Positions 29,980-39,296 are shown, numbered from the stretch's first letter. The stretch is 64,000 nucleotides of DNA from Peptostreptococcus sp. D1 (GCF_900112955.1 NZ_FONP01000004.1:62001-126000), one strand, 5' to 3'. Notes: generated by a model from the sequence alone, not told the origin. Made by a program: numbers and translations.

Positions 29980-31713
29980 ATGAAAAAAATAGCTTCAAAA
30001 TTGATTATACTGGTGTCAACGATAACGTTATTTTCGACATCAACGATTTTATCTTTTGCCGAGATCAAAGAATTTGACAATCTAAAAGCAAAATACGTGG
30101 TCCTGATGGATTATGATTCTGGAAAAATTTTATACGAAAAAAATTCTGATAATAAGATTTATCCTGCATCTACAACAAAAATATGGACTGCATTTTGCGT
30201 TATAGAAAAGACAAAAGACCTAAATGAACAAATAGAAATAAAAGATATGCCAGAGGTAGACGGTTCAAGCATGTATCTTGAAAACGGAGAAAAATTCACT
30301 GTAAATGAACTCCTTGAATCATTGTTAATACACTCCTCTAATGATGTTGCCTATGTTTTGGCAAAGCATTTTGGTGGCGGAAAGCCTGAAAAATTCATAG
30401 ATTTTATGAATGAGGAAGCAAAGAAATATGGAGCAAAAAAAACACATTTCAACAATCCTCATGGCTTGCCGGACGAAAACCACTACACAACTGCAAAGGA
30501 CATGACAATTTTATCAAGAGTAGCTTACGGAGATAATCTGATAAAAAGCATAGTCGCAAAGAAAGCTGTAAAATTCAAGGTAAGCAACACCTGTAAGGTT
30601 GAACGAACACTGATAAATAGTAATAAATTTTTGACCTCAACAGATTATATGGACTATAAGGGAAAACAAACACCTATAAAATACGACATCGTCGATGGAA
30701 TAAAGACAGGCTATACTGACGATGCTGGGAATTGTTTGGTTTCAACCGGTGAAAAAGCTGGAATAAGAATGATCTCATCGGTATTTTTCGCTCCATCTGG
30801 AAATTTATATCATGATTCCAGGACACTATTGGATTATGGGTTCGACAACTTCAAAACAATCACAATATTTGATAAAAAAGATTTAATCGGCGAAAAAAAC
30901 ATCAAATTTGCTTCGCCTAGCAAGGTTAAGTTTTCGCCTGCAAATAGCTTTAGTGTTACGCAGGATATAAATGAAAAAATAAATACAAGCGATTACACAA
31001 AAAAGTTTGACTTTGACAAGCTTGATTTACCTGTTAAAAAGGGGGATGTAATTGGAACAATGAATATTTATCAAAAAACCAATATGGTTTCCAGCATAGC
31101 CTTGATTGCTGAAAATGATGTTAATTCATATTGGGATATCATCAAATCAAAAATACCTTTCCTAAACGATGAAAATAAAAATTCTAGTAAGGACAACTCA
31201 GATTCCACAAATGATACCTCAGCTTCCGATTCATCATCAAATGATAAATCTTCAAAAACTAATTCAAATAAATCTAATGCTGATAAGAAAAATGAAGCTG
31301 GAATCGTAAACAAAGTAGTCAACAGTGGAAAGACAGTGAAATCTGAAATAGAAAATTCAGCCCATGGTATTTGGGGAATCCTTAAGGAAATAAGACTATT
31401 CTTCACAAATACATTCGGAGGTGGCTTTTCTACATTTGAAAAAAGTCATTTTTATAAGTTTTTGGACAATGAAATCTCATCGAAGGTAAGAATAATTCCT
31501 TCAAAATACATAATTATTGGTGTACCTGTAATTGTAATTCTCCTATTCCTAATATTAATAATCGGAATACTAAAAGATGCGATACTTGCAAGACTAGGTA
31601 CAAGAAAAGATAAAAATGACACCAAAGCAAATAAATTAAAAGACGCCGATAATAATTCATCCGATAATAATTCTGATGCAATTAATACTGAGGATAGCAA
31701 CTCGGACAAATAA
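29980..31713 (+). CDS. dacA: D-alanyl-D-alanine carboxypeptidase (DacA-like PBP) with C-terminal anchor
   Basis: 577-residue class C-type low-molecular-mass PBP that trims peptidoglycan pentapeptides. Signal peptide (residues 1-27), then SxxK as ASTTKIW, SxN as HSSNDVAY and KTG as DGIKTGYTDDAGN. After the usual catalytic and beta-rich domains there is a Ser/Asn/Asp/Lys-rich spacer (about 392-430), a helical segment, a transmembrane helix (about 508-535) and an acidic Asn/Asp tail. This is longer than the standard 400-450 residues with an amphipathic anchor. The start is supported by the signal peptide. Confidence 0.93.
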   Translation: MKKIASKLIILVSTITLFSTSTILSFAEIKEFDNLKAKYVVLMDYDSGKILYEKNSDNKIYPASTTKIWTAFCVIEKTKDLNEQIEIKDMPEVDGSSMYLENGEKFTVNELLESLLIHSSNDVAYVLAKHFGGGKPEKFIDFMNEEAKKYGAKKTHFNNPHGLPDENHYTTAKDMTILSRVAYGDNLIKSIVAKKAVKFKVSNTCKVERTLINSNKFLTSTDYMDYKGKQTPIKYDIVDGIKTGYTDDAGNCLVSTGEKAGIRMISSVFFAPSGNLYHDSRTLLDYGFDNFKTITIFDKKDLIGEKNIKFASPSKVKFSPANSFSVTQDINEKINTSDYTKKFDFDKLDLPVKKGDVIGTMNIYQKTNMVSSIALIAENDVNSYWDIIKSKIPFLNDENKNSSKDNSDSTNDTSASDSSSNDKSSKTNSNKSNADKKNEAGIVNKVVNSGKTVKSEIENSAHGIWGILKEIRLFFTNTFGGGFSTFEKSHFYKFLDNEISSKVRIIPSKYIIIGVPVIVILLFLILIIGILKDAILARLGTRKDKNDTKANKLKDADNNSSDNNSDAINTEDSNSDK

Positions 31714-31760
31714 TAAAATAAACCTCGGACAAATAATTACTAAAAATATTGACACAAAAT

Positions 31761-31808
31761 AGAAGCGGTAGCATATTTGTATTATTACAAATTTTGCTAC
31801 CACTTCTT
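31761..31808 (+). terminator. Terminator between dacA and the DUF2325 gene
   Basis: AGAAG-GGTAGCA pairs with TGCTACC-CTTCT, with further TTGT/ACAA pairing inside, followed by TTTGG. A second short hairpin TGGTTAA/TTAACCA with CATTTTT follows at 31809-31835. It ends the convergent dacA (plus) and DUF2325 (minus) transcripts. Confidence 0.75.
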
Positions 31809-31838
31809 TGGTTAAACTAGCTTAACCACATTTTTATA

Positions 31839-32162
31839 TTAATTATTCTTGCATCTTTTACAATTTTCACAATTGCCCAAACAAACATTTATTTCGTTGA
31901 GACATTCCGAAAAAGCCACCTTACTACTATTCTTGTGTCTAAAAATTGGAATATTCATCTTTTTCGCTTGGTTTTCAACAATTTTTGTCAGCTTATGTGA
32001 AACTGTAGAAGTCATTATTATAATAGCATCAGGACTTCCAATCGAATTTTTTACTTGACTGGACATAGTAGTATATATCTTTGGTTTAAATCCCATATTC
32101 TTCGCCATTTTATAGTAATCTTTTTCCATTCTTTCATGTCCACCAATAACTAATAGACCCAT
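31839..32162 (-). CDS. DUF2325-family protein under Fur-type control
   Basis: 107 residues recognisable as DUF2325: start MGLLVIGGHERMEKDYYKMA, central DAIIIMTSTVSHKL, ending in a Cys cluster (CLGNCENCKRCKNN) that could bind metal or an Fe-S cluster. Function is unknown in the literature as far as I know. A consensus promoter overlapped downstream by a perfect Fur-box palindrome precedes it, pointing to iron-dependent repression. The start is the second Met, 7 nt after AAGGGGG. Confidence 0.82.
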   Translation of the reverse strand: MGLLVIGGHERMEKDYYKMAKNMGFKPKIYTTMSSQVKNSIGSPDAIIIMTSTVSHKLTKIVENQAKKMNIPIFRHKNSSKVAFSECLNEINVCLGNCENCKRCKNN

Positions 32163-32245
32163 AATCATTCCCCCTTAAAACACTAGCAAATTATCTCCCA
32201 AGTCCCAAATAATGATTGTCTTACCTGAGACTATTTTTCTAAAAT

Positions 32246-32276
32246 AACAAGGATGATAATGATTATCATCCTTGTT
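32246..32276 (-). promoter_or_regulatory. Perfect Fur-box palindrome
   Basis: A 31-bp palindrome: 15-bp arms (AACAAGGATGATAAT and its complement) around one base. The core GATAATGATTATC is the classical Fur/iron box. It begins 4 nt after the -10 of the DUF2325 promoter, so repressor would block initiation. Confidence 0.88.
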
Positions 32277-32279
32277 AAT

Positions 32280-32308
32280 ATAATAAAATATTTCATCCAA
32301 TTTGTCAA
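32280..32308 (-). promoter_or_regulatory. Sigma-A promoter of the DUF2325 gene
   Basis: Minus strand TTGACA (32303-32308), exactly 17 nt, TATTAT (32280-32285). The start of transcription would lie inside the Fur box. Confidence 0.78.
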
Positions 32309-32356
32309 TATATAATTGAGAATAATTTTTATTTATTTTTATTATCTATTATTTTA

Positions 32357-35032
32357 TTAACTATTTTTTCTTATTATCTTCACAGCTTCCATACACACAA
32401 CTGAAGCCAATGCTAGTCCTAATGAGGTCAATAAATTTATCATAGAAAATTCTGCTGGTATCATAAATATCGGTCTGACTGATGGAAGTAATACCACTCC
32501 AAGTAACACCAAACAAACTAACACTGCCATCAATACATACTTGTTAGTGAAAAAACCAATACTAAAAAAAGTATTAAAATCAGATCTACAGGCAAAGGTT
32601 TGAAAAGTTCTAGATAACAGCAATGTTGTAAATGCCATTGCCACGCCCATCTCTGGAGATACTTTCATACCTATAAACTGAGCAAAAATTGCTGCAACAC
32701 CTACAAATACGCCTCTGGAAAGTATCGCCTGCAAAGTTCCTCCGCCCAAAAGTCCTTCTTTTTTATCTCTTGGAGGTCTGTTCATCACTCCTTTTTCAAC
32801 ACTCTCCATACCCAATGCTATTGCAGGTAATGAGTCATTGACCATATTAATAAATATCAACTGCAGAGCTGTATAAGGATTTGACCAATCGGCAAATACT
32901 GCAAACAATATCGATATTATCGCCCCCAAGTTCCCTGAAAACAAATATGTAATTGATTTCTTGATGTTGCTATATACAGTTCTACCAACTTCAACTGCAT
33001 CCACAATACTTGCAAAGTTATCGTCAACCAACACCATTGCAGATGCGTCTTTTGCAACCTCAGTACCACTTCCCATAGCAATACCAATATCTGCATTTTT
33101 CAACGCTGGAGCATCATTTACTCCATCACCCGTCATTGCAGTCACTTTATTTTTCTTCTGCCATGCACCCACAATTCTAATCTTATTTTGTGGAGATACT
33201 CTTGCATATACGCTGATTTTTTCAAGATTCTTATCTAATTCTTCATCAGACAAGTCATCCAGCTCTTGACCTGTGAAAGATAAATCTCCATCCTCAAATA
33301 TTCCAATTTCTTTACCGATAGCGACTGCAGTAGTTTTGTGATCCCCTGTTATCATTATCGGTTTTATTCCAGCATTTTTAGCTTTTGAAACTGCATATAT
33401 AACTTCTTTTCTTGGTGGATCTATCATAGCAATCAATCCGATAAATACAAAATTACCTTCAAAATCGACGTCTAATATTTCATCGTTGAATTCCTTATAT
33501 CCAAAAGCCAATACCCTAAGTGCATTTTTTGAGTATTCTTCATTTTGATTTTTTATAGCTTCAAATATTTCAGGACTCATGTCAACAACTCTTTCACCCA
33601 TCAATGCTTTTACGCTTCTAGATAAAACTATATCTGGAGCACCTTTGGTGAACATAATATTTTTACCATTTATTTTATGAGCTGTAGACATCAGTTTTCT
33701 ATCAGAATCAAAAGGTATCTCCTGTATTCTAGCAAATGTATTTCTCACTCTATTTGTTGTGTAACCCATTTTATCTGAAAATACTGTCAGCGCAACCTCA
33801 GTTGGATCACCAATTTCTAGCCCATCTTCACTGACGGTCGAATCATTACATAGTGCAGCTGCATAATTTAGCATCATTTCAGAGGTAAATTTCTCAAAAT
33901 TTATATCCTTAAGAGCAGTTTTATTTTCAACATCTCTAGAAATAAGAGTACTTCCATCATATGTAAAATATTTTACTGCTGTCATTTTGTTCATCGTAAG
34001 AGTTCCTGTTTTATCAGTACAGATAACCGATGTAGATCCCAAAGTTTCGACAGCTGGCAGCTTCCTTATTATAGAGTTCTTATTCGACATAGTTTTTGTT
34101 CCAACAGACAACACTATCGTAACGATTGAGGATAGTGCCTCTGGAATTGCTGCAACTGCAATTGCAACAGCAAACATAAATGAATTTAACACTACTGCCT
34201 TTATATCCTGACCAGTTGGATGAGTCAATGCTCTAAATACCTGTATCGCAAATATCAACAAAGAAATCACTACTATTGCAACTCCTAGCCTTTTTGAAAA
34301 GCTTTCAATATTTGATTGCAGTGGAGTTTGCTTCATATCTGTATTTTCAAGAAGATCAGCAATTTTACCTATTTCTGTAGCCATACCAATTTCCGTACAC
34401 ACGTACCTTGCTCTTCCATTTACCACCATTGATGTTGAATACACCATATTGCCCCTATCACCAACCGTACAATCTTCATTAAGCTCATGAATAAATTTTT
34501 CAGTCGGCTCGGATTCACCTGTCAGCATACCTTCAACTATCTTTAATGATTCAGCCTCTAATAACCTACCATCCGATGGAACATAATCACCTGCTTCAAG
34601 CAATACAATGTCACCAGGTACAATTTCTTTTGAAGAAATCGTCATCTTTTCACCATCTCTTATTACCTTTGCACTAGGTACAGACATCTGCTTAAGACTG
34701 TTGATGGATGATTCCGCCTTTTTAGTCTGAATAGTTCCCAGGACAGCATTTAATATAAGCACCAAGAAAATAATAAGCGATTCCATCACAGATCCCGTTA
34801 TTATTTGTATAACAGCTGCTACAATCAAGATTATCACCATCGGATCCTTAAAGCTTTCCATGAATATTTTCCAAGTAGGATCTGATTCTTTTTCCCTCAA
34901 TTCGTTTTTACCGAATTTTTCTTGCCTTTTTTTAGCTTCATCACTTGACAGACCAGAAATATTTGAGTTAAATATTTCTACAACTGAATCTGAATCCATC
35001 AAATAATACTTTTTGTCTTTAATAGAATTCAT
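32357..35032 (-). CDS. Cation-translocating P-type ATPase (Ca2+/Mn2+ type)
   Basis: 891-residue P2-type ATPase. It shows the phosphorylation site CTDKTGTLTMNK, TGES, KGAPD, the hinge MTGDGVNDAPAL, and about ten membrane helices. The M4 ion site reads IPEALSS, not the IPEGLPA of classical SERCA pumps, and M6 has NMVNDSLPAIALG. A yybP-ykoY Mn2+ riboswitch precedes it, so manganese efflux (as for L. lactis YoaB) is at least as likely as calcium. The start at MNSIKDKK is 10 nt after GGAGG; the longer frame begins with a TTG inside the SD. Confidence 0.92.
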   Translation of the reverse strand: MNSIKDKKYYLMDSDSVVEIFNSNISGLSSDEAKKRQEKFGKNELREKESDPTWKIFMESFKDPMVIILIVAAVIQIITGSVMESLIIFLVLILNAVLGTIQTKKAESSINSLKQMSVPSAKVIRDGEKMTISSKEIVPGDIVLLEAGDYVPSDGRLLEAESLKIVEGMLTGESEPTEKFIHELNEDCTVGDRGNMVYSTSMVVNGRARYVCTEIGMATEIGKIADLLENTDMKQTPLQSNIESFSKRLGVAIVVISLLIFAIQVFRALTHPTGQDIKAVVLNSFMFAVAIAVAAIPEALSSIVTIVLSVGTKTMSNKNSIIRKLPAVETLGSTSVICTDKTGTLTMNKMTAVKYFTYDGSTLISRDVENKTALKDINFEKFTSEMMLNYAAALCNDSTVSEDGLEIGDPTEVALTVFSDKMGYTTNRVRNTFARIQEIPFDSDRKLMSTAHKINGKNIMFTKGAPDIVLSRSVKALMGERVVDMSPEIFEAIKNQNEEYSKNALRVLAFGYKEFNDEILDVDFEGNFVFIGLIAMIDPPRKEVIYAVSKAKNAGIKPIMITGDHKTTAVAIGKEIGIFEDGDLSFTGQELDDLSDEELDKNLEKISVYARVSPQNKIRIVGAWQKKNKVTAMTGDGVNDAPALKNADIGIAMGSGTEVAKDASAMVLVDDNFASIVDAVEVGRTVYSNIKKSITYLFSGNLGAIISILFAVFADWSNPYTALQLIFINMVNDSLPAIALGMESVEKGVMNRPPRDKKEGLLGGGTLQAILSRGVFVGVAAIFAQFIGMKVSPEMGVAMAFTTLLLSRTFQTFACRSDFNTFFSIGFFTNKYVLMAVLVCLVLLGVVLLPSVRPIFMIPAEFSMINLLTSLGLALASVVCMEAVKIIRKNS

Positions 35033-35061
35033 TTTGCTTTGTTCCTCCAAAAAATTTTAAA

Positions 35062-35142
35062 ATAATAATAAAAAGCCTCAATAGCAAGACCTTCAAAATA
35101 AACCCACATCAAGGTTTATTCTGAAGGTCTTGCTATCAAGGC
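35062..35142 (-). terminator. Riboswitch expression platform: long terminator hairpin
   Basis: A stem of about 24 bp (GCAAGACCTTC and following bases pair with their complement), then CTTTTTATTATTATTTT on the minus strand. Its 5' arm overlaps the 3' strand of the aptamer closing helix (GCAAGACCTTC). A metal-bound aptamer would therefore block the terminator and switch the ATPase on. Confidence 0.8.
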
Positions 35143-35221
35143 TATCCTTGTCCATTAACCGAGCTTTCGCTGTACTGACGACTAACAGATATACAATAAT
35201 TGTATAGTGCTACTCCCCTTC
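35123..35221 (-). ncRNA. yybP-ykoY (Mn2+-sensing) riboswitch aptamer
   Basis: The minus strand shows the family's conserved blocks in order: GAAGGGGAGTAGC (5' side of P1 and loop L1), GTCGTCAGTAC, GCGAAAGCTCGG, and GCAAGACCTTC closing P1. It ends about 90 nt before the P-type ATPase start, with a terminator after it. The family is known to sense Mn2+ and to control Mn2+ exporters including P-type ATPases. Confidence 0.87.
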
Positions 35222-35389
35222 ATTACTTGATAAGTATACCATCAAAAATATACTTTTGTCAACAAAAAAGACTACTAAATTCCATGATATATTTCATAGA
35301 AAATAATAGTCTCTTTACTTCTAGAGCTCCTATAAAAATCATTAAATTCCAAAACACAAATAATAAAGCTTACGCTATTTAATGATAAG

Positions 35390-35767
35390 CTACAGTACAA
35401 CTAATACCTCAACTTCAACCTTTGCTCCCTTTGGTAATTCTTTAACCGCAACACAAGATCTTGCTGGCTTGTGATCACCAAAGAAATCAGAATAAACTTC
35501 GTTCACAGCACCAAAATCCGCCATATCTACCAAGTAAACAGTAGTTTTAACTATATTAGTTAAGTCAGCACCAGCTTCAGTAACCACAGCCTTAACGTTC
35601 TTTAATGACTGCTCAGCTTGAGCCTTTATATCACCTTCAACTAATGCGCCAGTTTCTGGAACTAATGGAATCTGTCCAGAACAATATACTACATTACCTG
35701 CCTTTATTGCCTGTGAATATGGTCCAACAGCAGCTGGAGCCTTATCTGTGAAAATAACCTCTGACAT
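35390..35767 (-). CDS. ridA: RidA-family enamine/imine deaminase
   Basis: 125 residues, the complete RidA/YjgF fold: APAAVGPYSQAIKAGN, the substrate-binding Arg in HKPARSCVAVKELPKGAKVEVE, and GDIKAQAEQSLKN. It hydrolyses reactive 2-aminoacrylate and 2-aminocrotonate released by PLP enzymes. The gene just upstream is threonine deaminase, a main source of these intermediates, so co-function is likely. Start with GGAGGAAAAATTT. Confidence 0.93.
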   Translation of the reverse strand: MSEVIFTDKAPAAVGPYSQAIKAGNVVYCSGQIPLVPETGALVEGDIKAQAEQSLKNVKAVVTEAGADLTNIVKTTVYLVDMADFGAVNEVYSDFFGDHKPARSCVAVKELPKGAKVEVEVLVVL

Positions 35768-35852
35768 AAATTTTTCCTCCTAAAAATCACTTTATCTTTC
35801 ACAATAATTATAACACTTTTTTAATTATCAATACAATAAAAATATGTTTTTT

Positions 35853-37070
35853 TTATATAAATTCTACTTTTATTCCGTTCTCTATAAAATCTGATTTAAT
35901 TCTATTAATTTGGTCGAAATCTATTGTTTCTATTGTTGCTTCAACTATTTGTTTTTTAACAAATTTTCCCTCTGCCAGTTTTTCCTGAGAAATATTCAAT
36001 ATATTAGCTCCATTATTTGCTATTATTGAAACCAATTTAGACAACGAGCCTGGCACATCAGGTATTTCGGCAATAAAGCTTATCCTTCTTCCTTGTTTTT
36101 TCAATGCAACACTTATTATTCTATAAAGAGTGTTTATGTCAATATTGCCACCAGAAACAACGCAAACGATATTTTCCCCTTTCTTTGGAACGTATTTACC
36201 AGAAATCAAAGCAGCAGTACTCACTGCACCAGCACCTTCAGATACCAATTTCTGATTTTCCATCATAAACAAAATGGCCTCTGCTATCTCCTCTTCTGTA
36301 ACTGTTATAATCTGATCCACGTTCTTTGAAATAATATCAAATGTCAAATCTCCAGGAGTCTTTACTGCAATACCATCTGCAATAGTTATATCGTTGAATG
36401 CTGAGGTTACCTTCCCTGCTCCAAATGATACCTTCATTGAAGGAATATTTGCTGTCTGAACACCAATAATTTTGATATCTGGATTCAATCCCTTTAACGC
36501 TGTTGCAACACCAGCTATAATACCACCTCCGCCGATTGGTACTATAACAGTATCTACCTCTCCGTTTCTCTGCTCGAATATTTCGAGACCTATTGTTCCT
36601 TGTCCTGCAATTACGTATTTATCGTTAAATGGATCCAAAAATGTTGCACCTGTTTCAGCTTGTAGCTCCTTAGCCTTTGCCAATGCATCATCATATACAT
36701 TACCGTTTAAAACGACGTTTGCTCCATAGCTCTTTGTAGCTGCTACCTTTGATATAGGAGCGTTTGCAGGCATACATATAGTCGCTTTAATTCCAGCTTG
36801 TTTCGCCCCCAATGCCACACCTTGAGCATGGTTTCCGGCACTTGATGCTATAACGCCATGTGATTTTTCTTCTTCAGTCAAGCTCGCAATCTTATTGCAA
36901 GCACCTCTCACTTTAAAAGAACCTGTTCTCTGCAGGTTTTCGCACTTATAAAATACTCTGGCACCAGTTTTTTCAGACAATCTAACGTTCTCAAGAATAT
37001 CGGTTTCAAGAATGATATCCTTTATTACCTCTCTAGCTTCTTGAATGTCTTTCAAAGTTACTTTTTCCAT
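35853..37070 (-). CDS. ilvA: Threonine ammonia-lyase with ACT-like C-terminus
   Basis: 405-residue PLP enzyme producing 2-oxobutyrate from threonine. PLP lysine in RTGSFKVRGA, glycine-rich loop GGGGIIAGVA, and a C-terminal ACT-type domain (about 325-400; FIAEIPDVPGSLSKLVSIIANNGANI). The single short ACT domain and 405-residue length match the catabolic/short clostridial form rather than E. coli IlvA. No isoleucine pathway genes are adjacent; ridA follows. Confidence 0.93.
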   Translation of the reverse strand: MEKVTLKDIQEAREVIKDIILETDILENVRLSEKTGARVFYKCENLQRTGSFKVRGACNKIASLTEEEKSHGVIASSAGNHAQGVALGAKQAGIKATICMPANAPISKVAATKSYGANVVLNGNVYDDALAKAKELQAETGATFLDPFNDKYVIAGQGTIGLEIFEQRNGEVDTVIVPIGGGGIIAGVATALKGLNPDIKIIGVQTANIPSMKVSFGAGKVTSAFNDITIADGIAVKTPGDLTFDIISKNVDQIITVTEEEIAEAILFMMENQKLVSEGAGAVSTAALISGKYVPKKGENIVCVVSGGNIDINTLYRIISVALKKQGRRISFIAEIPDVPGSLSKLVSIIANNGANILNISQEKLAEGKFVKKQIVEATIETIDFDQINRIKSDFIENGIKVEFI

Positions 37071-37204
37071 GATATACCACCCTCTCTTTGATTATTAATA
37101 TTATTAATAATTTTATACACTAATACTGCGCATAGTCAAAGCTCTACGCAATATTAATACATAATAAAATCATACTAAACCAATTAGATATTCTATAGCT
37201 TTTG

Positions 37205-37567
37205 CTATCTACCCATTCTCTTTGTCACAAACTTTTTGGCTATAGTATTTTTGTTCTTAGCAACAGCCTGCCCATGTCCAGGAAATACTATTTTAGGATT
37301 TTCAATATTTTTTCTATAAACAGTAAATTTAGATCCTATTGCCTGAACAAATTCACAGCGCAATTTTTCACATATAAAATTTGCACACTCTTTGGTATCA
37401 AGGCCAGAGCTTTCAAGTATATTAACCTTTACTAGCTCTCTAGCTCTCAGCATATCATCAAGTGACGCCAGAAAATCCGAACTCACACCATCTTTTCCTA
37501 TCTGAGTAATCGGCTTCATCCCATTTGCCAAAGACTTCAAATACGCTCGTTGTTTTCCCTTTAACAC
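37205..37567 (-). CDS. yhbY: YhbY-family CRM-domain ribosome assembly protein
   Basis: 120 residues. The N-terminal 95 form a CRM RNA-binding domain (LKGKQRAYLKSLANGMKPI, IGKDGVSSDFL), which associates with pre-50S particles in other bacteria. A basic tail follows. The start is GTG with GGAGG 7 nt upstream. It follows obgE, another 50S assembly factor. Confidence 0.9.
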   Translation of the reverse strand: MLKGKQRAYLKSLANGMKPITQIGKDGVSSDFLASLDDMLRARELVKVNILESSGLDTKECANFICEKLRCEFVQAIGSKFTVYRKNIENPKIVFPGHGQAVAKNKNTIAKKFVTKRMGR

Positions 37568-37588
37568 TTTGTACCTCCATTAATACAT

Positions 37589-38869
37589 TTAATTATAAAA
37601 TTCGAACTCAAGTTCGTATATCTTGACCGAATCACCATCTTCAATCCCCATATCTCTCAGCTTATCGAATACACCACGAGACTCCATTTGATTTTGGAAG
37701 TACTGAAGTGACTCTACGTCATCAAAGTTTACCGAGTACATTATTCTCCTCAATTCCTTTCCCTTGATGACATAGACTCCATTTTCATCAACTTCAATAA
37801 ACAATCCCTCATCTTCATTTACATCATATTCTGGTCTATATATTTCGTCCTCAGATACAAGCTCAATTTCACTTGATTCTGCCAGTACCTGAACAACTTT
37901 ATCTATAACCTCATCAACACCTTCTCTAGTCGCTGCAGACATCTTGAATACCTCGTAGCCCTTCTCTTCTAGCTTTTTCTTAAAATCTGCATAAATACTG
38001 TCGTCGAAAAGCAAATCTGATTTATTTGCAACCACAATTTGTGGTCTCGTTGCCAATTTTTCATTATATAATTTAAGCTCCGAGTTAATTTTTTCAAAAT
38101 CCTCAATAGGATCTCGCCCTTCAATACCTGAAATATCTACTATATGAATAAGAACTTTTGTTCTTTCAACGTGTCTCAAGAAATCGTGTCCAAGTCCAAC
38201 TCCATCGGCTGCACCCTCTATTATCCCAGGAATATCAGCCATTACAAAACTTTTACCATGTCTAGTCTTTACAACTCCTAGATTGGGAGTGATTGTAGTG
38301 AAATGGTAGTTTGCGATTTTTGGCTTCGCTGAGGTAACGATAGAAAGAAAAGTTGATTTTCCGACATTGGGGAAGCCTAATAATCCAACATCTGCTATCA
38401 TCTTCAATTCAAGCACGATCCATCTTTCCTGTCCATCAGTTCCTGACTTTGCAAATGCAGGAGCCTGCCTAACAGCATTGGCAAAATGCTGATTTCCTTT
38501 TCCACCAAAGCCACCCTTTGCAATCACAACTCTGTCACCACTATTTTTCAAATCAGCGATAACCAAACCTGTTTTTTCATCTCTAATAATTGTCCCTTCA
38601 GGCACTCTTAACAATAAATCCTCACCGTTTTTACCAGCTCTTTTCTTCTTTGAACCATCTTCACCATTTTGTGCAGAATACTTTGTTTTATATTTAAAGT
38701 CCATAAGAGTTCTCAGTGCTCCATCAGCTTCAATAATGATACTGCCGCCTCTACCACCGTCACCACCATCTGGTCCACCTGCAGGTACATATTTTTCACG
38801 CCTAAATGAAACGGAGCCATTTCCTCCGTTACCAGCCTTGACAAATATTTTCGCCTTGTCTACAAACAT
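37589..38869 (-). CDS. obgE: Obg-family GTPase (50S assembly, stress)
   Basis: 426 residues with the three Obg parts: glycine-rich Obg fold (1-157; FVDKAKIFVKAGNGGNGSV), G domain (G1 GFPNVGKST, G3 DIPGIIEGA, G4 NKSDLL) and the C-terminal OCT domain ending in VKIYELEFEF. Works on the large ribosomal subunit and links to stress responses. It lies between rpmA and yhbY in the common rplU-prp-rpmA-obgE order. Confidence 0.96.
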   Translation of the reverse strand: MFVDKAKIFVKAGNGGNGSVSFRREKYVPAGGPDGGDGGRGGSIIIEADGALRTLMDFKYKTKYSAQNGEDGSKKKRAGKNGEDLLLRVPEGTIIRDEKTGLVIADLKNSGDRVVIAKGGFGGKGNQHFANAVRQAPAFAKSGTDGQERWIVLELKMIADVGLLGFPNVGKSTFLSIVTSAKPKIANYHFTTITPNLGVVKTRHGKSFVMADIPGIIEGAADGVGLGHDFLRHVERTKVLIHIVDISGIEGRDPIEDFEKINSELKLYNEKLATRPQIVVANKSDLLFDDSIYADFKKKLEEKGYEVFKMSAATREGVDEVIDKVVQVLAESSEIELVSEDEIYRPEYDVNEDEGLFIEVDENGVYVIKGKELRRIMYSVNFDDVESLQYFQNQMESRGVFDKLRDMGIEDGDSVKIYELEFEFYN

Positions 38870-38963
38870 ATGCCGTTTCCTTTCTAAATACCATTATCTA
38901 TTATTTTACCACTTTTCGTGATTTTTTTCTCTATTTTTTTATAGCTTCACAATATTAATATTT

Positions 38964-38998
38964 ACAAAAAATAAGAGCTATCAAAGTGATAGCCCTAT
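38964..38998 (-). terminator. Terminator between rpmA and obgE
   Basis: Minus strand GCTATC-ACTTT-GATAGC followed by TCTTATTTTTTG. It sits after the L27 stop and would reduce read-through into obgE. Confidence 0.72.
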
Positions 38999-39005
38999 CA
39001 TTGTA

Positions 39006-39296
39006 TTATTCAGCCAATTCTACTGGATATATACTTACTTTCTTTCTCTTCTTGTCCAATCTTTCAAATTTAACTTTTCCTTCGATTAGTGCAAATAAAG
39101 TGTCATCTCCACCCTTACCAACATTAGTTCCTGGATGAATCTTTGTACCTCTCTGTCTAACTATTATAGATCCAGCAGTAACAACCTGACCATCATATCT
39201 CTTTACACCAAGTCTCTTTGAGATAGAATCTCTACCGTTCTTAGAAGAACCTACCCCTTTTTTAGATGCAAGAAGCTGTAAATTCATTTTTAACAT
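39006..39296 (-). CDS. rpmA: 50S ribosomal protein L27 (with Prp-cleaved N-terminus)
   Basis: 96 residues. The N-terminal [21 protein letters not shown] has the Firmicutes extension removed by the Prp protease before assembly; cleavage is expected after Ala10, exposing SKKG for the peptidyl-transferase centre. The rest ([28 protein letters not shown]) is classic bL27. Start at the first ATG because GGGGGTG lies 9 nt upstream. Confidence 0.96.
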   Translation of the reverse strand: MLKMNLQLLASKKGVGSSKNGRDSISKRLGVKRYDGQVVTAGSIIVRQRGTKIHPGTNVGKGGDDTLFALIEGKVKFERLDKKRKKVSIYPVELAE

